A DNA stretch of 64,000 nt, taken from positions 7,453,501 to 7,517,500 of the forward strand of contig NZ_JAUSYN010000002.1 of the NCBI RefSeq assembly GCF_030816915.1, given 5' to 3'. This document shows, in pieces, positions 17,771-26,692 of this stretch. The position numbers and the translations under genes are program-made. Under the pieces are notes generated by a model. It saw only the letters and a list, made by a program, of their open reading frames with translations. It did not search any database and was not told where the DNA came from. Position 1 is the first letter of the stretch. The number at the start of each line of letters is the position of its first letter. Source of the DNA: Streptomyces sp. B3I8. Lineage in GTDB: Bacteria > Actinomycetota > Actinomycetes > Streptomycetales > Streptomycetaceae.

Positions 17771-19134
17771 CGCACGCCGCCGGTGCCGCGGCGGGCGGCT
17801 CCGCCGGGGCCCCGCCGCTGCCCGCCCACCCGGATCCACAGCTCGACGCGATCCTGCACAGCGCGCTTCCGCATGAGCTGTCGTACGCGCTCGGTGGCCC
17901 CTTCCACCTGCTGCTGCCCGAGCGCTTCGACGCCAATGCCGCCGCATTCGACAGTGCGTTGCGCGAGGCCGGTGTCGAGGGCCGCGTGTACTACGCGAAG
18001 AAGGCCAACAAGGCCGCCGCATGGATGGACCGCTGCGCACTGTCCGGCCGGGGCGTGGACGTGGCCAGTGCCGGAGAACTGCGGGACGCGCTCGGGCACG
18101 GCGTGCGCGGCGAGCACATCGTGGTCACCGGGCCTGCCAAGGCCGGCGGTCTGCTGCGCGTCGCGGTCCTGCAGGGCTGCCTGATCGCCGTCGACGCCCT
18201 CGACGAGCTGGAGAGCGTCCTCGCGCAGGCGCGCGCCGTCACCCGACCGGCGCGCGTGCTGCTGCGGCGGCTGCCGCCGGTACAGCCGCACAGCCGCTTC
18301 GGTCTGGACGCGGGGGAGTTGGAAACCGCTCTCGCCCGGTGCGCGCAGGCCCAGGACGCCGTCGTCGTCGAGGGTTTCTCCTTCCACCTGTCCGGCTACG
18401 AACCGTCGCTGCGCGCCGCGTCGGCGGGCGAACTCGTCGAGCTGTGCCTCAAGGCCCGGGCCATGGGGCTGAGGGCGGACCGGATCAGCATCGGCGGCGG
18501 CTTCGCCGTCGACTACACGGACACGGGGCACTGGGAAAGCTTCCTGCGGGAGCAGCGGCCCGAGCACTATCACGCGGGCAGGTCCTTCGATCCGGCGGAC
18601 TTCTACCCGTACCACTCGCCCGTGGCGGGCGCCGATGCGCTGCGCACGATCCTTGCCGGGGACGGTCTCGCCGGGCGACTGCGTGAGGCAGGCGTGAAAC
18701 TCTTGTTGGAGCCGGGCCGGGCCCTGCTGGACAGGGCCGGATGCACGGTGTTCCGCGTGCAGGGTGTGAAGGACCGCGGCGGCTACGGCATCGTCACCGT
18801 GGACGGCAGCAGCCTGAGCCTGTCCGAGCAGTGGTTCAACAGCGAGTACCTGCCGGATCCCGTGCTGCTGCCCCGGCACGAGCCGCACGGCGAGCCGTAT
18901 GCCGCCTGCGTGGGCGGTGCGACCTGCCTGGAGTCGGACATGGTCACCTGGCGCAAGGTGCGGTTCCCCACTCGCCCGGCCGTCGGCGATCTGCTGGTCT
19001 ACCCCAACACCGCCGGATACCAGATGGACTCCAACGAGTCCCCCTTCCACGAACTGCCGCTTCCCCCGAAGGTCGTCCTCGACACCGCCGGCGGCACGAC
19101 CCGCTGGCGGCTCGACCGCCATCCACTCGCCTGA
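17761..19134 (+). CDS. PLP-dependent decarboxylase, group IV (SbnH / diaminopimelate decarboxylase-like)
   Basis: A 457-residue alanine-racemase-fold decarboxylase. The PLP lysine lies in RVYYAKKANKAAA near residue 80. The glycine-rich phosphate site is ISIGGGFAVDY, and GATCLESDMVTW carries the C-terminal catalytic Cys-x-E-S-D pattern of the family. In staphyloferrin B synthesis SbnH decarboxylates citryl-diaminopropionate; here the substrate is unknown. The GTG start overlaps the SbnB-like gene by 10 bp, so the two are coupled. Its place between sbnB- and sbnA-like genes makes a role in the same pathway likely. Confidence 0.85.
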   Translation: MAVTHAAGAAAGGSAGAPPLPAHPDPQLDAILHSALPHELSYALGGPFHLLLPERFDANAAAFDSALREAGVEGRVYYAKKANKAAAWMDRCALSGRGVDVASAGELRDALGHGVRGEHIVVTGPAKAGGLLRVAVLQGCLIAVDALDELESVLAQARAVTRPARVLLRRLPPVQPHSRFGLDAGELETALARCAQAQDAVVVEGFSFHLSGYEPSLRAASAGELVELCLKARAMGLRADRISIGGGFAVDYTDTGHWESFLREQRPEHYHAGRSFDPADFYPYHSPVAGADALRTILAGDGLAGRLREAGVKLLLEPGRALLDRAGCTVFRVQGVKDRGGYGIVTVDGSSLSLSEQWFNSEYLPDPVLLPRHEPHGEPYAACVGGATCLESDMVTWRKVRFPTRPAVGDLLVYPNTAGYQMDSNESPFHELPLPPKVVLDTAGGTTRWRLDRHPLA

Positions 19135-19169
19135 CCCCCTCCCCGACGTACCCGACTTGGAGCCCTCCG

Positions 19170-20198
19170 ATGGACAAGGCGCTCGCGCGTCCGGCCGTGG
19201 TCAGACGTGTCTCCGACCTCATAGGCCACACCCCGCTCCTCGAGCTGTGCCGTACCGCCACGGGCGGCCGACTGCTGCTCAAACTCGAACAGTTCAACCC
19301 GACCGGCACCGCGAAGATCCGCATGGCCCGGCAGATGGTCCTCGACGCCGAGGAACGCGGACTGCTGCGCCCCGGCGGCCGTATCATCGAGTCGACCTCC
19401 GGCAACACCGGTCTCGGCCTGGCCGTGATCGCGGCCGAGCGCGGCTACACCTTCACCGCGGTCGTCGACCATCACGCCGCCGCCGACAAGCTGCGCGGCA
19501 TGAAGGCACTCGGCACCGAACTCCTGTATGTCGCGGAGGAGGGCGACGAGGAGCTGGCCACCGCCGCCCGCGAGGAGTTCGCGGAGAAGCTGGCGGCCGA
19601 GAGCGACAACGCCTACTTCACCGAGCAGCACAACAACATGGCGAACGGGGAGGGTTACCGGCCGGTGGCGCACGAACTCGACGCGGCTCTGGACGGTCGT
19701 ATCGACATCCTGATCGGCGCCGTGGGGACCGGCGGCGGACTCTTCGGAACCGGCGGCGAACTGCGCAGGACCGTGCCGGACGTACGGATCGTCGGCGTCG
19801 AGCCGAAGGGGTCGATCGCCTTCGGGCCCCCCGCCCACGACTACTACCAGTCCGGCACCGGCACTCCCGAGGGCGCCACCATCGGCGCCATGGTCGACTA
19901 CCGTCTGCTGGACGAGGGCGCCAAGGTCGGCGACGTCGAGGCGTTCGCCACCGCACGGGTGCTGGCCCGCCGTCTTGGCCTCCTCATCGGCGGCTCCGCG
20001 GGCGGCGTGGTGTACGAGGCGCTGACCCGCATGTCCTCTCTCCCTCCGGGCACGACTATGGTCGCGCTGGTCAACGACGGAGGCGAGAAGTACCTGGACA
20101 CCGTCTTCGACGACGACTGGATGAGCGCCCGGGACCTGATCGACCCGGCTGCCGAGCGGGAGATCGACGAGTTGCTGACCACACTCCGCGAGAGCTGA
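19170..20198 (+). CDS. sbnA: SbnA-like PLP synthase (cysteine synthase family), diaminopropionate formation
   Basis: A 342-residue fold-type II PLP enzyme. The N-terminal IGHTPLLEL and the lysine-bearing FNPTGTAKIRMA match the cysteine-synthase/SbnA family; ESTSGNTGLGLAV is the substrate-binding Asn loop and GAVGTGGGLFGTG the phosphate-binding loop. SbnA joins O-phospho-L-serine and glutamate to give the precursor used by SbnB. The CysK-typical NPxxSxKDR is altered (TAKIR), which fits a divergent specificity. The ATG has GGAG nine bases upstream. Thirty-five bases separate it from the decarboxylase, and five bases follow to the MATE gene. Confidence 0.85.
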   Translation: MDKALARPAVVRRVSDLIGHTPLLELCRTATGGRLLLKLEQFNPTGTAKIRMARQMVLDAEERGLLRPGGRIIESTSGNTGLGLAVIAAERGYTFTAVVDHHAAADKLRGMKALGTELLYVAEEGDEELATAAREEFAEKLAAESDNAYFTEQHNNMANGEGYRPVAHELDAALDGRIDILIGAVGTGGGLFGTGGELRRTVPDVRIVGVEPKGSIAFGPPAHDYYQSGTGTPEGATIGAMVDYRLLDEGAKVGDVEAFATARVLARRLGLLIGGSAGGVVYEALTRMSSLPPGTTMVALVNDGGEKYLDTVFDDDWMSARDLIDPAAEREIDELLTTLRES

Positions 20199-20203
20199 CA
20201 CCG

Positions 20204-21607
20204 ATGCCCATACCGCTCACCACCCTCCTCCGCGACAGCCGCGCCCTGGCGACCCTGGCCGTCCCGCTCGCCCTGACCCAGCTCGCCCAGGTGGCTCTGA
20301 CCACCACCGACACGGTGATGATGGGCCTGATGAGCGCCGAGGCCCTGGCCGGCGGCGGCCTGGCGCTGGTCATCTTCAACCAGCTGCGCACCATGGGCGT
20401 CGGCATGGTCACAGCCGTCGGCAACCAGGTCTCGGCCGCCTCCGCCCGCACCGAAGAGGACGAGGAACTCACCCACGAGACCAGGGAAGAGGTCCGGGAC
20501 ATCGTCCGCGCCGCGCTGGCGCTGGCCACCCTGTCCGGCGTCGTGGGCGCGGTCCTCATCCTGCTGATCGGGCAGGCCGTCGCCTTACTGGGCCAGGACC
20601 CCGAGGTCGTCGACACGGCCTGGCCGGTGTTACTGGCACTTGCGCCCGGCCTGATCCCCTGCCTGTGGTTCCAGGCGATACGGCAGTTCACGGTCGGCAT
20701 GCGCCGCCCGCAGGCCCTGCTCCGGATCACCGTCGCCTCTGTTGCCGTGAACGCGGCCCTCGACTGGGGCCTGCTGCACGGGACCTGGATCCTGCCGGAA
20801 CTGGGCCTGCCCGGCATCGGCGTCTCGACCTCACTCGTGTACACACTGACCTGCCTGGCGCTCCACGGCGCGGCCCGCCGTGACCCCCGGCTGGCCCCGC
20901 TGCTGGACGTCCGGATCTGGAAGGCCCGCCCGGCCACCCTGCGCAAGCTCACCGGCCTGGGCCTGCCCATCGCCGCGACCTACGGCTCCGAGGCCGGCTT
21001 CTTCTCCGTCGTCGCCCTGATCATCGGCACCTTCGGCAGCGCCGCCTTGGCCGCGCACACAGCCGTCAACCAGCTCATCTACATCGTCTTCCAGACGGCC
21101 GTCGGCCTGTCCCACGCCGCGTCCCTCAACGTCAGCAGGGAACTCGCACTGAACCGGACGACGGCGGCCCGACGCATCAAGAACACCGCGCTGGCGTGCG
21201 CGGCGGCAGTGATGGCGGTGGTCGGCGTCGTCTACCTCACCGTCCCTGCGTTGGTGCTGCGCCCCTTCCTCGACCCGTCGGCGCCCGAAGGGAACAGCGC
21301 GACGGACATCGCCACGAACCTCCTCCTGATCGCGGCGGTGCTGCAGTTCTTCGACTGCGCCCAGAACATCGGCGTCGGCCTGCTGCGCGGTCTCGACGAC
21401 ACCAGGAGCGGCTTCCGTGTCACCCTTGTCGGTTACTGGCTGATCGGCCTGCCCGCCGCCTGGCTGCTCGGCCACCTTGCCGGTCTGGGGACCGTCGGTG
21501 TCTGGCTCGGCCTCCTCACCGGCCTCGCCGCGACCGCCGCGCTTCTGCTGCGCCGCTACGATCGGGCCCTGTCCCATCGCGCCGCCGCAGAGCCGGCCGT
21601 CGCTTGA
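20204..21607 (+). CDS. MATE-family efflux transporter, probable metallophore exporter
   Basis: A 467-residue, about 12-helix membrane protein of the MATE/NorM-DinF type. Features include an N-terminal ALPLALTQLAQVALTTTDTV-like helix with the T-D-T motif, the symmetric second half opening at GLPIAATYGSEAGFF, and a charged loop (TEEDEELTHETREE) between helices 2 and 3. It follows the SbnA-like gene by 5 bp and ends the iron-regulated operon, so it probably exports the product. Two TTA codons occur (20585-20587 and 20630-20632), a second bldA checkpoint for the same pathway. Confidence 0.87.
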   Translation: MPIPLTTLLRDSRALATLAVPLALTQLAQVALTTTDTVMMGLMSAEALAGGGLALVIFNQLRTMGVGMVTAVGNQVSAASARTEEDEELTHETREEVRDIVRAALALATLSGVVGAVLILLIGQAVALLGQDPEVVDTAWPVLLALAPGLIPCLWFQAIRQFTVGMRRPQALLRITVASVAVNAALDWGLLHGTWILPELGLPGIGVSTSLVYTLTCLALHGAARRDPRLAPLLDVRIWKARPATLRKLTGLGLPIAATYGSEAGFFSVVALIIGTFGSAALAAHTAVNQLIYIVFQTAVGLSHAASLNVSRELALNRTTAARRIKNTALACAAAVMAVVGVVYLTVPALVLRPFLDPSAPEGNSATDIATNLLLIAAVLQFFDCAQNIGVGLLRGLDDTRSGFRVTLVGYWLIGLPAAWLLGHLAGLGTVGVWLGLLTGLAATAALLLRRYDRALSHRAAAEPAVA

Positions 21608-21673
21608 GCCCCTCCTGTGCGAGGCGAACAGACGAACCGAGGCGGACCGGCGCACGACCGCTTCAAGACCGCG

Positions 21674-22525
21674 TCACCGTGACTTCTCGGCGCTGTCACC
21701 CTCCGTTCCGGCCGACCAGTGTGGCCAACGCGGCTCCTCGCCCTCCGGCTTGTCGCCCAGGATCGTCACCCGCCAGCCGACCCGGCGGCCCGTGTAGTCG
21801 TTGACCGCGTAATGCTGGGTGGCCCGGTTGTCCCACATCGCGATCGCGCCCGGCTGCCAGCGGTAACGGCAGACCCGTTGCGGGCTCTCGGAGAGTTCGA
21901 ACAGGTACCGCAGCAGCGCGTCGCTCTCACCGGGTGCCAGTTGCGTTATGCGCCGGGTGAACAGCCGGTTGACGTACAGGGACCGGCGGCCGGTCTCCGG
22001 GTGCGTGCGGACCACCGGATGCTCCGCCTCACCGCGGTACGGCATGGACGGGTGCTCGAAGACGTGCACCGCGGTGAGCCCGTCGAGCATCTCCCGCAGA
22101 GGCGCGGACACCGCCTCGTATGCCAGGTACTGGTTGCTCCACATCGTGTCCCCGCCGGCCGGCGGAGACTCGACGAGCTGCAGCACCGACGCGATCGGTG
22201 GAGAGGAGGAGAACGTCACGTCGGTGTGCCAGACGTCGGCCTTCGCACCGCGCTCCGAGTCGAGTACCACGAGTTCGTCGTGCCCGGGCAGCTTGGGCAG
22301 GAAGGGGTGCACCTCCAAGTCGCCGAACCAGCGGCCGAACTCCTTGTGCGCCTCGGGAGCCAGCCCCGCCGCGTCCGGGAAGAACAACACCAGGTGCTCC
22401 AACAGCAGTTCGCGCACGGCCGCGAAATCCGTCTCCGTCATCCGGTCGAGCGGCACCCCGCGCACCTCGGCGCCGAGTGCGCCGGACATCGGGCGGACCT
22501 CGAACCGGGTCCCGTCGTTCGTCAT
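21674..22525 (-). CDS. TauD/TfdA-family Fe(II)/2-oxoglutarate dioxygenase
   Basis: A 283-residue oxygenase. The iron ligands are H100 and D102 in VWHTDVTF and H238 in TQHYAVNDY; R252 in GWRVTILGDKP is placed to bind 2-oxoglutarate. The ATG at 22525 is preceded by AGGAAGGTGAT; the longer upstream frame is low-complexity and unlikely. It faces the MATE gene tail-to-tail and lies 246 bp downstream of the terpenoid operon on the same strand, so it may tailor the terpenoid or be independent. Sulfonate use, as in true TauD, is possible but no ssu/tau genes are present. Confidence 0.85.
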   Translation of the reverse strand: MTNDGTRFEVRPMSGALGAEVRGVPLDRMTETDFAAVRELLLEHLVLFFPDAAGLAPEAHKEFGRWFGDLEVHPFLPKLPGHDELVVLDSERGAKADVWHTDVTFSSSPPIASVLQLVESPPAGGDTMWSNQYLAYEAVSAPLREMLDGLTAVHVFEHPSMPYRGEAEHPVVRTHPETGRRSLYVNRLFTRRITQLAPGESDALLRYLFELSESPQRVCRYRWQPGAIAMWDNRATQHYAVNDYTGRRVGWRVTILGDKPEGEEPRWPHWSAGTEGDSAEKSR

Positions 22526-22771
22526 CACCACATCACCTTCCTGGGTTCCTTGATGGCCCGCGGGGGCTGCTCCCGGGCGGGACAGACAGACCGCGGACTC
22601 CTGCTGCCGGCCCACTGGCCCGCCGGCGTCGGCTGCCGGGCCGGCCGTCCGCGAGACGCGGCACCCGGCGGGCGTCCCGTCGGCCGTGGGGCGCGGTCGG
22701 AGGCCACCCACGCCGGAGGCACCACGGCCGGGAGCACTGCCGCCGGGACACGCTTTCCTCGCCCACGCGTG

Positions 22772-24034
22772 TCACGCCCACGCAGGTCGCTGCCGGGCCC
22801 TCGGATCCGGCAGCAGCCCGATCTGATGCAGCCGGTCCAGCGGGGTCAGCGGATGGGCTCCGAGCCCGGCCATGTTGTGCATGACCGTGTAACGGATCCG
22901 CTCGTTGGCACCCGTGTATCGCAGGGCACGCCGACCCAGCAGCCGGCCTGTCCACGACAGGTCGGTCACCATCCGTGCGGCGTTGTGGCTGGTCCGCCCC
23001 ACCTGTACGAGGTCGGCGTGGCGGGCCCGCCCGTACGCGAGCAGTGCCCGGTCCACGGACGCGGCCGTCAGGTCGCCGCACTCCCGCAGCACCGCGGCCA
23101 GGCGATCGGCGTCGGCGACGGCACTGTTCATGCCCTGAGCCGCCATCGGATGCACGACATGCCCGCAGTCACCGACCAGCGCCAGTCCCGGCACGGTCAG
23201 GCGGGGCGCCAGCGCCCGGACGACCGGCAGGGTCTGACGCCGCGGCAGGGCCTCGTGGATCGCGTCCGCCAGCGGGGCCAGCGCCGGTGTGTCCCGGACC
23301 AGCGCGGCGGCCCAGCGGTCCAGCTCACCCGGCCCCGCCCCGCGCAACTCCCCGGGACCGGCCTGCGCGTACAGCCGGATCCGGCCGCCCGGAAGCGGAT
23401 ACCGCAACCGCAGCCCGCGCGCGGTGACGTACGCCGAGAAATCGGCCTCGGCCTCCGGTGCGCCGGTCAGTTCCATGGCGACCAGCCGGTGCGGATACTC
23501 CCGCCGGTCCAAGTCGATCCCGGCCGCCCGCCGCAGCCGGGAGGAGATCCCGTCGGCAGCCACCACCAGCGCCGCCGTCACGGTGCGCAGTGAGCCGTCC
23601 TCGGTCAGCCGTACGCCCGTGACCCGGCCGTCGGGGCACCGGACCAGTTCGTCGGCGAGCACGCCGCGGCGCAGCTCGACGGAGGGCGGCAACGCCTCGG
23701 TGAACGCGCGCAGGATGGCCGGGTAGTCGTGCGCCAGCAGCCAGTTCCCGTCGACGGGCAGCCGCCGGTAGTCCAGCGTCATCCGCGCGGTGCCGTCCTG
23801 GTCACGGGCGACCAGCCGGTCCAGGCGCAGCGCGCCCGCCCGCCCCAGCAGCCCGGACACACCCCAGTCGCCCAGCACCCGCAGCGAACCGGGCTGGAAG
23901 ACCTCGCCCTTGGCCACCGGCCGGGGCCGGGGCTGCTTCTCCAGCAACAGCACGCGCAGGCCCAGCCGTCCCAGCGCGCAGGCCGCCGCCAGGCCACCGA
24001 CGCCCGCGCCGCACACCACCACATCCACGTTCAT
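22772..24034 (-). CDS. FAD-dependent monooxygenase, squalene-epoxidase-like
   Basis: A 420-residue group A flavin monooxygenase. The FAD Rossmann motif GAGVGGLAAACALGRLG starts at residue 8, AADGISSRLRR is the DG motif, and GDCGHVVHPMAAQGMNSAV is the GD motif that closes the flavin site. The nearest functional parallels are enzymes that epoxidise the terminal prenyl double bond of squalene or meroterpenoids before cyclisation. The ATG overlaps the TGA of the cyclase-like gene, and this is the last gene of the five-gene operon. Epoxidation of the UbiA product is an inference from gene order. Confidence 0.83.
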   Translation of the reverse strand: MNVDVVVCGAGVGGLAAACALGRLGLRVLLLEKQPRPRPVAKGEVFQPGSLRVLGDWGVSGLLGRAGALRLDRLVARDQDGTARMTLDYRRLPVDGNWLLAHDYPAILRAFTEALPPSVELRRGVLADELVRCPDGRVTGVRLTEDGSLRTVTAALVVAADGISSRLRRAAGIDLDRREYPHRLVAMELTGAPEAEADFSAYVTARGLRLRYPLPGGRIRLYAQAGPGELRGAGPGELDRWAAALVRDTPALAPLADAIHEALPRRQTLPVVRALAPRLTVPGLALVGDCGHVVHPMAAQGMNSAVADADRLAAVLRECGDLTAASVDRALLAYGRARHADLVQVGRTSHNAARMVTDLSWTGRLLGRRALRYTGANERIRYTVMHNMAGLGAHPLTPLDRLHQIGLLPDPRARQRPAWA

Positions 24035-25692
24035 CGGGTGCTCTCCTGCCGGTAGTGGGCCAGCGCCCGCAGCGCGAGGCCCTGGGTGAGCGCCGGCATG
24101 CGACAGCGCGACACGTGCCGCACGTATTCGTTGACCGGCGCGGCCGGCCATCCGCCGTCCGGCAACCGGGCCGCCAGCAGCCACCGCACGCCGGGCAGCA
24201 GTTCTCGCGGGTGCGCCCCGGCGGCCAGCAGGCCGGCCAGCGCCCACGACGTCTCCTCGACCGTGCCCGCGTCGGCCGGATCGCCGGTGCTCCAGGAGCC
24301 GTCGTCGCGCCGCGTCCGTTCCAGCCACCGCCGGGCGCGTACGGCGGCGGGGGCGTCCGCGAGACCGACCCGGGCGAAGGTCTGCAGCACCGCCGAGGTG
24401 CCGGCGGTGTGCATCCGGAACCAGACCGACTCGTAACTCCCTTCGGGTCTTTGCGCCTTGGCCAGCCAGCGCAGCCCCCGCCGTACCCGCCGGTCGTCCG
24501 CGGGCACGCCCGAGTCCAGCAGCGCGTCCAGCGCCTTGGCGGTCAGGTGCGGGCAGGGGCCGCTGTCGGCGACCCGGGTGTTGCGTACGCACGAACCCCA
24601 CGAACCGCGGCTGTCCTGCTGCAGCGTGAGCCAGGTGACGCCCCGGCGGACGGCGTCGGCCTGATCGGTACCGGGGAGCCGGGCCAGCACCGAGACGGCC
24701 TCGCCAGTGCCCAGCGTTCCCGGCCGGCCCCAGAAGCCGGGCGGGCTGCCGAAGGCGGCGAACGGTTCGTGCCGCTGCAGCTTCAGCAGCAGCGCCTTCA
24801 CCGGCTTCAGCCGGGGTTCGTCGCCGTAGCCCGCGGCGAGCAGACCGCGCGTGGCGTACACGGACGAGGTCAAGTCCGGCGGGCCGGTGCTCCACGACCC
24901 CTCCACAACGCCCTGTTCGTCCGTGTTCTCCTGGGCCCGCAGCCACCGCACCGCGCCCTCGACCATGTCCCGGCCGACCTCGGCGCGAGCCAGCCCCGTG
25001 ACGATCAGCCCCGTCACCCAGGGGTCCTCGTACCAGCTGCCGGTGGCGCCCCCGTGCTCGTACACCTGGCGGACCACGGACAGCGCGCGCGGGCCGGCCC
25101 AGCGGGCCGGCAGGCGCCGGAAGCCGGTCGGCGGCCGGTGCCGGGCCTCGGCCAGGGCCGACGCCGACACCGTCGGCATGCGCAGGTCGAACAGTCGCCG
25201 GTACAGGGCCGGCAGCAGGGCCGGTTCGATCGGGAAGCGGGGCATGTCCCGCGGGTCGAGCCACCCGGCGTACGCGAAGAACTGGCGGCACCAGTCCACG
25301 ACCTCGGGGTTCGGGATCGCTTCCAGCCCGCCGTGCCGCCGCGTCCACTCCCGTCCGGCCCGGACCCGGTCCGCCGCCGTCCGCGGCGCGACGAGGTGGA
25401 GCACGGCGGTCGCGAGCGCCGTCGGGCCCGCCTCGGACACCTGGCCCGGCACCATGCTCCAGCCGCCGTCCTCGCCCTGGGTCCGCGCCAGCCATGTGGC
25501 GCCCCGCGCGATGAGGTCCGCGGAGCCTTCGGGATCGCCGAAGTGCAGTGCACCCACCGCACCGACGGTGCCCAGTGTCGACGCCGGCGCCCCGTAGTCG
25601 AACACGCCGTCCGGCCGTTGCGCCGCGAACAGCGTGCCGGCGGCCGCGTCGATCGCATCGGAGACCTCGTCCACGAGCAGGGGAGTGGTCAC
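24031..25692 (-). CDS. Squalene-hopene/class II terpene cyclase-like protein without DxDD motif (paralogue A)
   Basis: A 553-residue alpha-barrel protein with QW-type repeats (TQGEDGGWS, QQDSRGSWGS, AQRPEGSYES, TRRDDGSWST, ARLPDGGWPA) and the length of bacterial class II diterpene cyclases. By order and spacing of flanking blocks, the region that should hold the protonating DxDD (about residues 325-333) reads GTLGTGEAV, without acid except a Glu. A strongly conserved CVRNTRV..SGPCPH block follows. The GTG start overlaps the UbiA TGA. It may use a different acid, accept an epoxide, or act non-catalytically. It is closely related to the protein at 31017. Confidence 0.8.
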   Translation of the reverse strand: MTTPLLVDEVSDAIDAAAGTLFAAQRPDGVFDYGAPASTLGTVGAVGALHFGDPEGSADLIARGATWLARTQGEDGGWSMVPGQVSEAGPTALATAVLHLVAPRTAADRVRAGREWTRRHGGLEAIPNPEVVDWCRQFFAYAGWLDPRDMPRFPIEPALLPALYRRLFDLRMPTVSASALAEARHRPPTGFRRLPARWAGPRALSVVRQVYEHGGATGSWYEDPWVTGLIVTGLARAEVGRDMVEGAVRWLRAQENTDEQGVVEGSWSTGPPDLTSSVYATRGLLAAGYGDEPRLKPVKALLLKLQRHEPFAAFGSPPGFWGRPGTLGTGEAVSVLARLPGTDQADAVRRGVTWLTLQQDSRGSWGSCVRNTRVADSGPCPHLTAKALDALLDSGVPADDRRVRRGLRWLAKAQRPEGSYESVWFRMHTAGTSAVLQTFARVGLADAPAAVRARRWLERTRRDDGSWSTGDPADAGTVEETSWALAGLLAAGAHPRELLPGVRWLLAARLPDGGWPAAPVNEYVRHVSRCRMPALTQGLALRALAHYRQESTR

Positions 25693-26690
25693 GCCGCGGG
25701 ATCCTTTCTCACGAGGACGGCCGGGGCGGGCGGGAACTCGTGGCCCGCACGCATCAGCTTCTGGGTGACCAGGGAGAACAGCAGAACCGGCACCAGGACG
25801 GCGGTGGCCGTCACCGACCCCCGGGCACCGGCGAGGACGGCGGCGGCCAGCACCAGCCGCTCCGCGACCAGCACCTCGTGGGCCCGCAGCGCGGACCGGG
25901 CGTCGATCACCGGACCCGACCGCAGCAGCGGTACGAACGCGGCCGTGCCGCAGCCCGCGGCCACGGTGAGCAGAGACACCTGCCCGGCCGCGTCGCGCGG
26001 AGCCCATCCGGCGGACGAGGCGACCAGCGCCAGCCCGCCCGCGTACAGGGCGAGGGCCAGCCGGACCGCGCGCCGCACGCCGTGCCGCACCGGCACGGAC
26101 CGGTATCCGCCGGTCCGGTCGCCGTCCACGTCCCGTACGGTGCCGACCAGGTTCGACGCGGTGTCGTGCAGCAGGAGTCCGGCAGCCACCGGCAGCAGCG
26201 ACCAGGGCGGCGCAGGCCGTGCGATCATCGCGCCGATCACGACGGCGAGGGCGGTCAGCGCGCCCCGGGACACGTTCCCGGACAGGCCGCGCTTCTTGAA
26301 GACCCGGCTGTAGCCGACGATGCCGGCCATCGCGATCAGGAACAGCGGCAGGACGGCCCAGTTGGCGGTCACCACCAGGACGGCACTGGCCGCCGCGCAC
26401 GCGACCCCGCCCGCGAGCGCCGCGTCCGCCGACAGCCGTCCGGAGGGGATCGGCCGCTGCGGCTTGCCGATCGCGTCCAGCCCCCGGTCGAACCAGTCAC
26501 CCAGATAATGCCCGGAAAGCCAGCCCAACGCCGCCGCGGCCGCGGCGACCACCGGCCGCCGCACACCGGCGCCCCCGGCCCAGGCGGCACCGGCCAGCCC
26601 GAGCAGGGCAGGGTAGCTGGTCGTGTACGGACGCCAGGTCTGCACATGGGCGAGGACGGTCGTCCGGCCGCGCCTCCACCGGCCCGCCAC
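25689..26690 (-). CDS. UbiA-family membrane prenyltransferase
   Basis: A 333-residue, multi-helix membrane enzyme. Both Mg-diphosphate motifs are intact: the first GDWFDRGLDAIGKPQRP (D65, D68, D72) and the second RDVDGDRTGGYRSVPV (D187, D191). It should transfer a polyprenyl chain to an aromatic or other acceptor; UbiA-type terpene cyclases are the alternative. The GTG at 26690 lies two bases after the polyprenyl synthase stop and is preferred because the first helix follows at once. The prenyl donor is presumably made by the coupled upstream synthase. Confidence 0.88.
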   Translation of the reverse strand: MAGRWRRGRTTVLAHVQTWRPYTTSYPALLGLAGAAWAGGAGVRRPVVAAAAAALGWLSGHYLGDWFDRGLDAIGKPQRPIPSGRLSADAALAGGVACAAASAVLVVTANWAVLPLFLIAMAGIVGYSRVFKKRGLSGNVSRGALTALAVVIGAMIARPAPPWSLLPVAAGLLLHDTASNLVGTVRDVDGDRTGGYRSVPVRHGVRRAVRLALALYAGGLALVASSAGWAPRDAAGQVSLLTVAAGCGTAAFVPLLRSGPVIDARSALRAHEVLVAERLVLAAAVLAGARGSVTATAVLVPVLLFSLVTQKLMRAGHEFPPAPAVLVRKDPAA

Positions 26691-26692
26691 GG

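Noticed and set aside
15714..21607. Complete NIS siderophore cluster (staphyloferrin B type)
   Set aside because: SbnA-, SbnB- and SbnH-like genes are present, but no IucA/IucC-type synthetase or citrate synthase is in the window.
22772..25495. A 907-codon fused reading across the cyclase-like and monooxygenase genes
   Set aside because: Only the C-terminal part is the genuine monooxygenase frame. The upstream part is the out-of-frame shadow of the cyclase-like gene.
24031..25692. Hopanoid squalene-hopene cyclase
   Set aside because: No DxDD, no squalene synthase or hpn genes nearby, and the protein is shorter than SHC; only the fold is shared.
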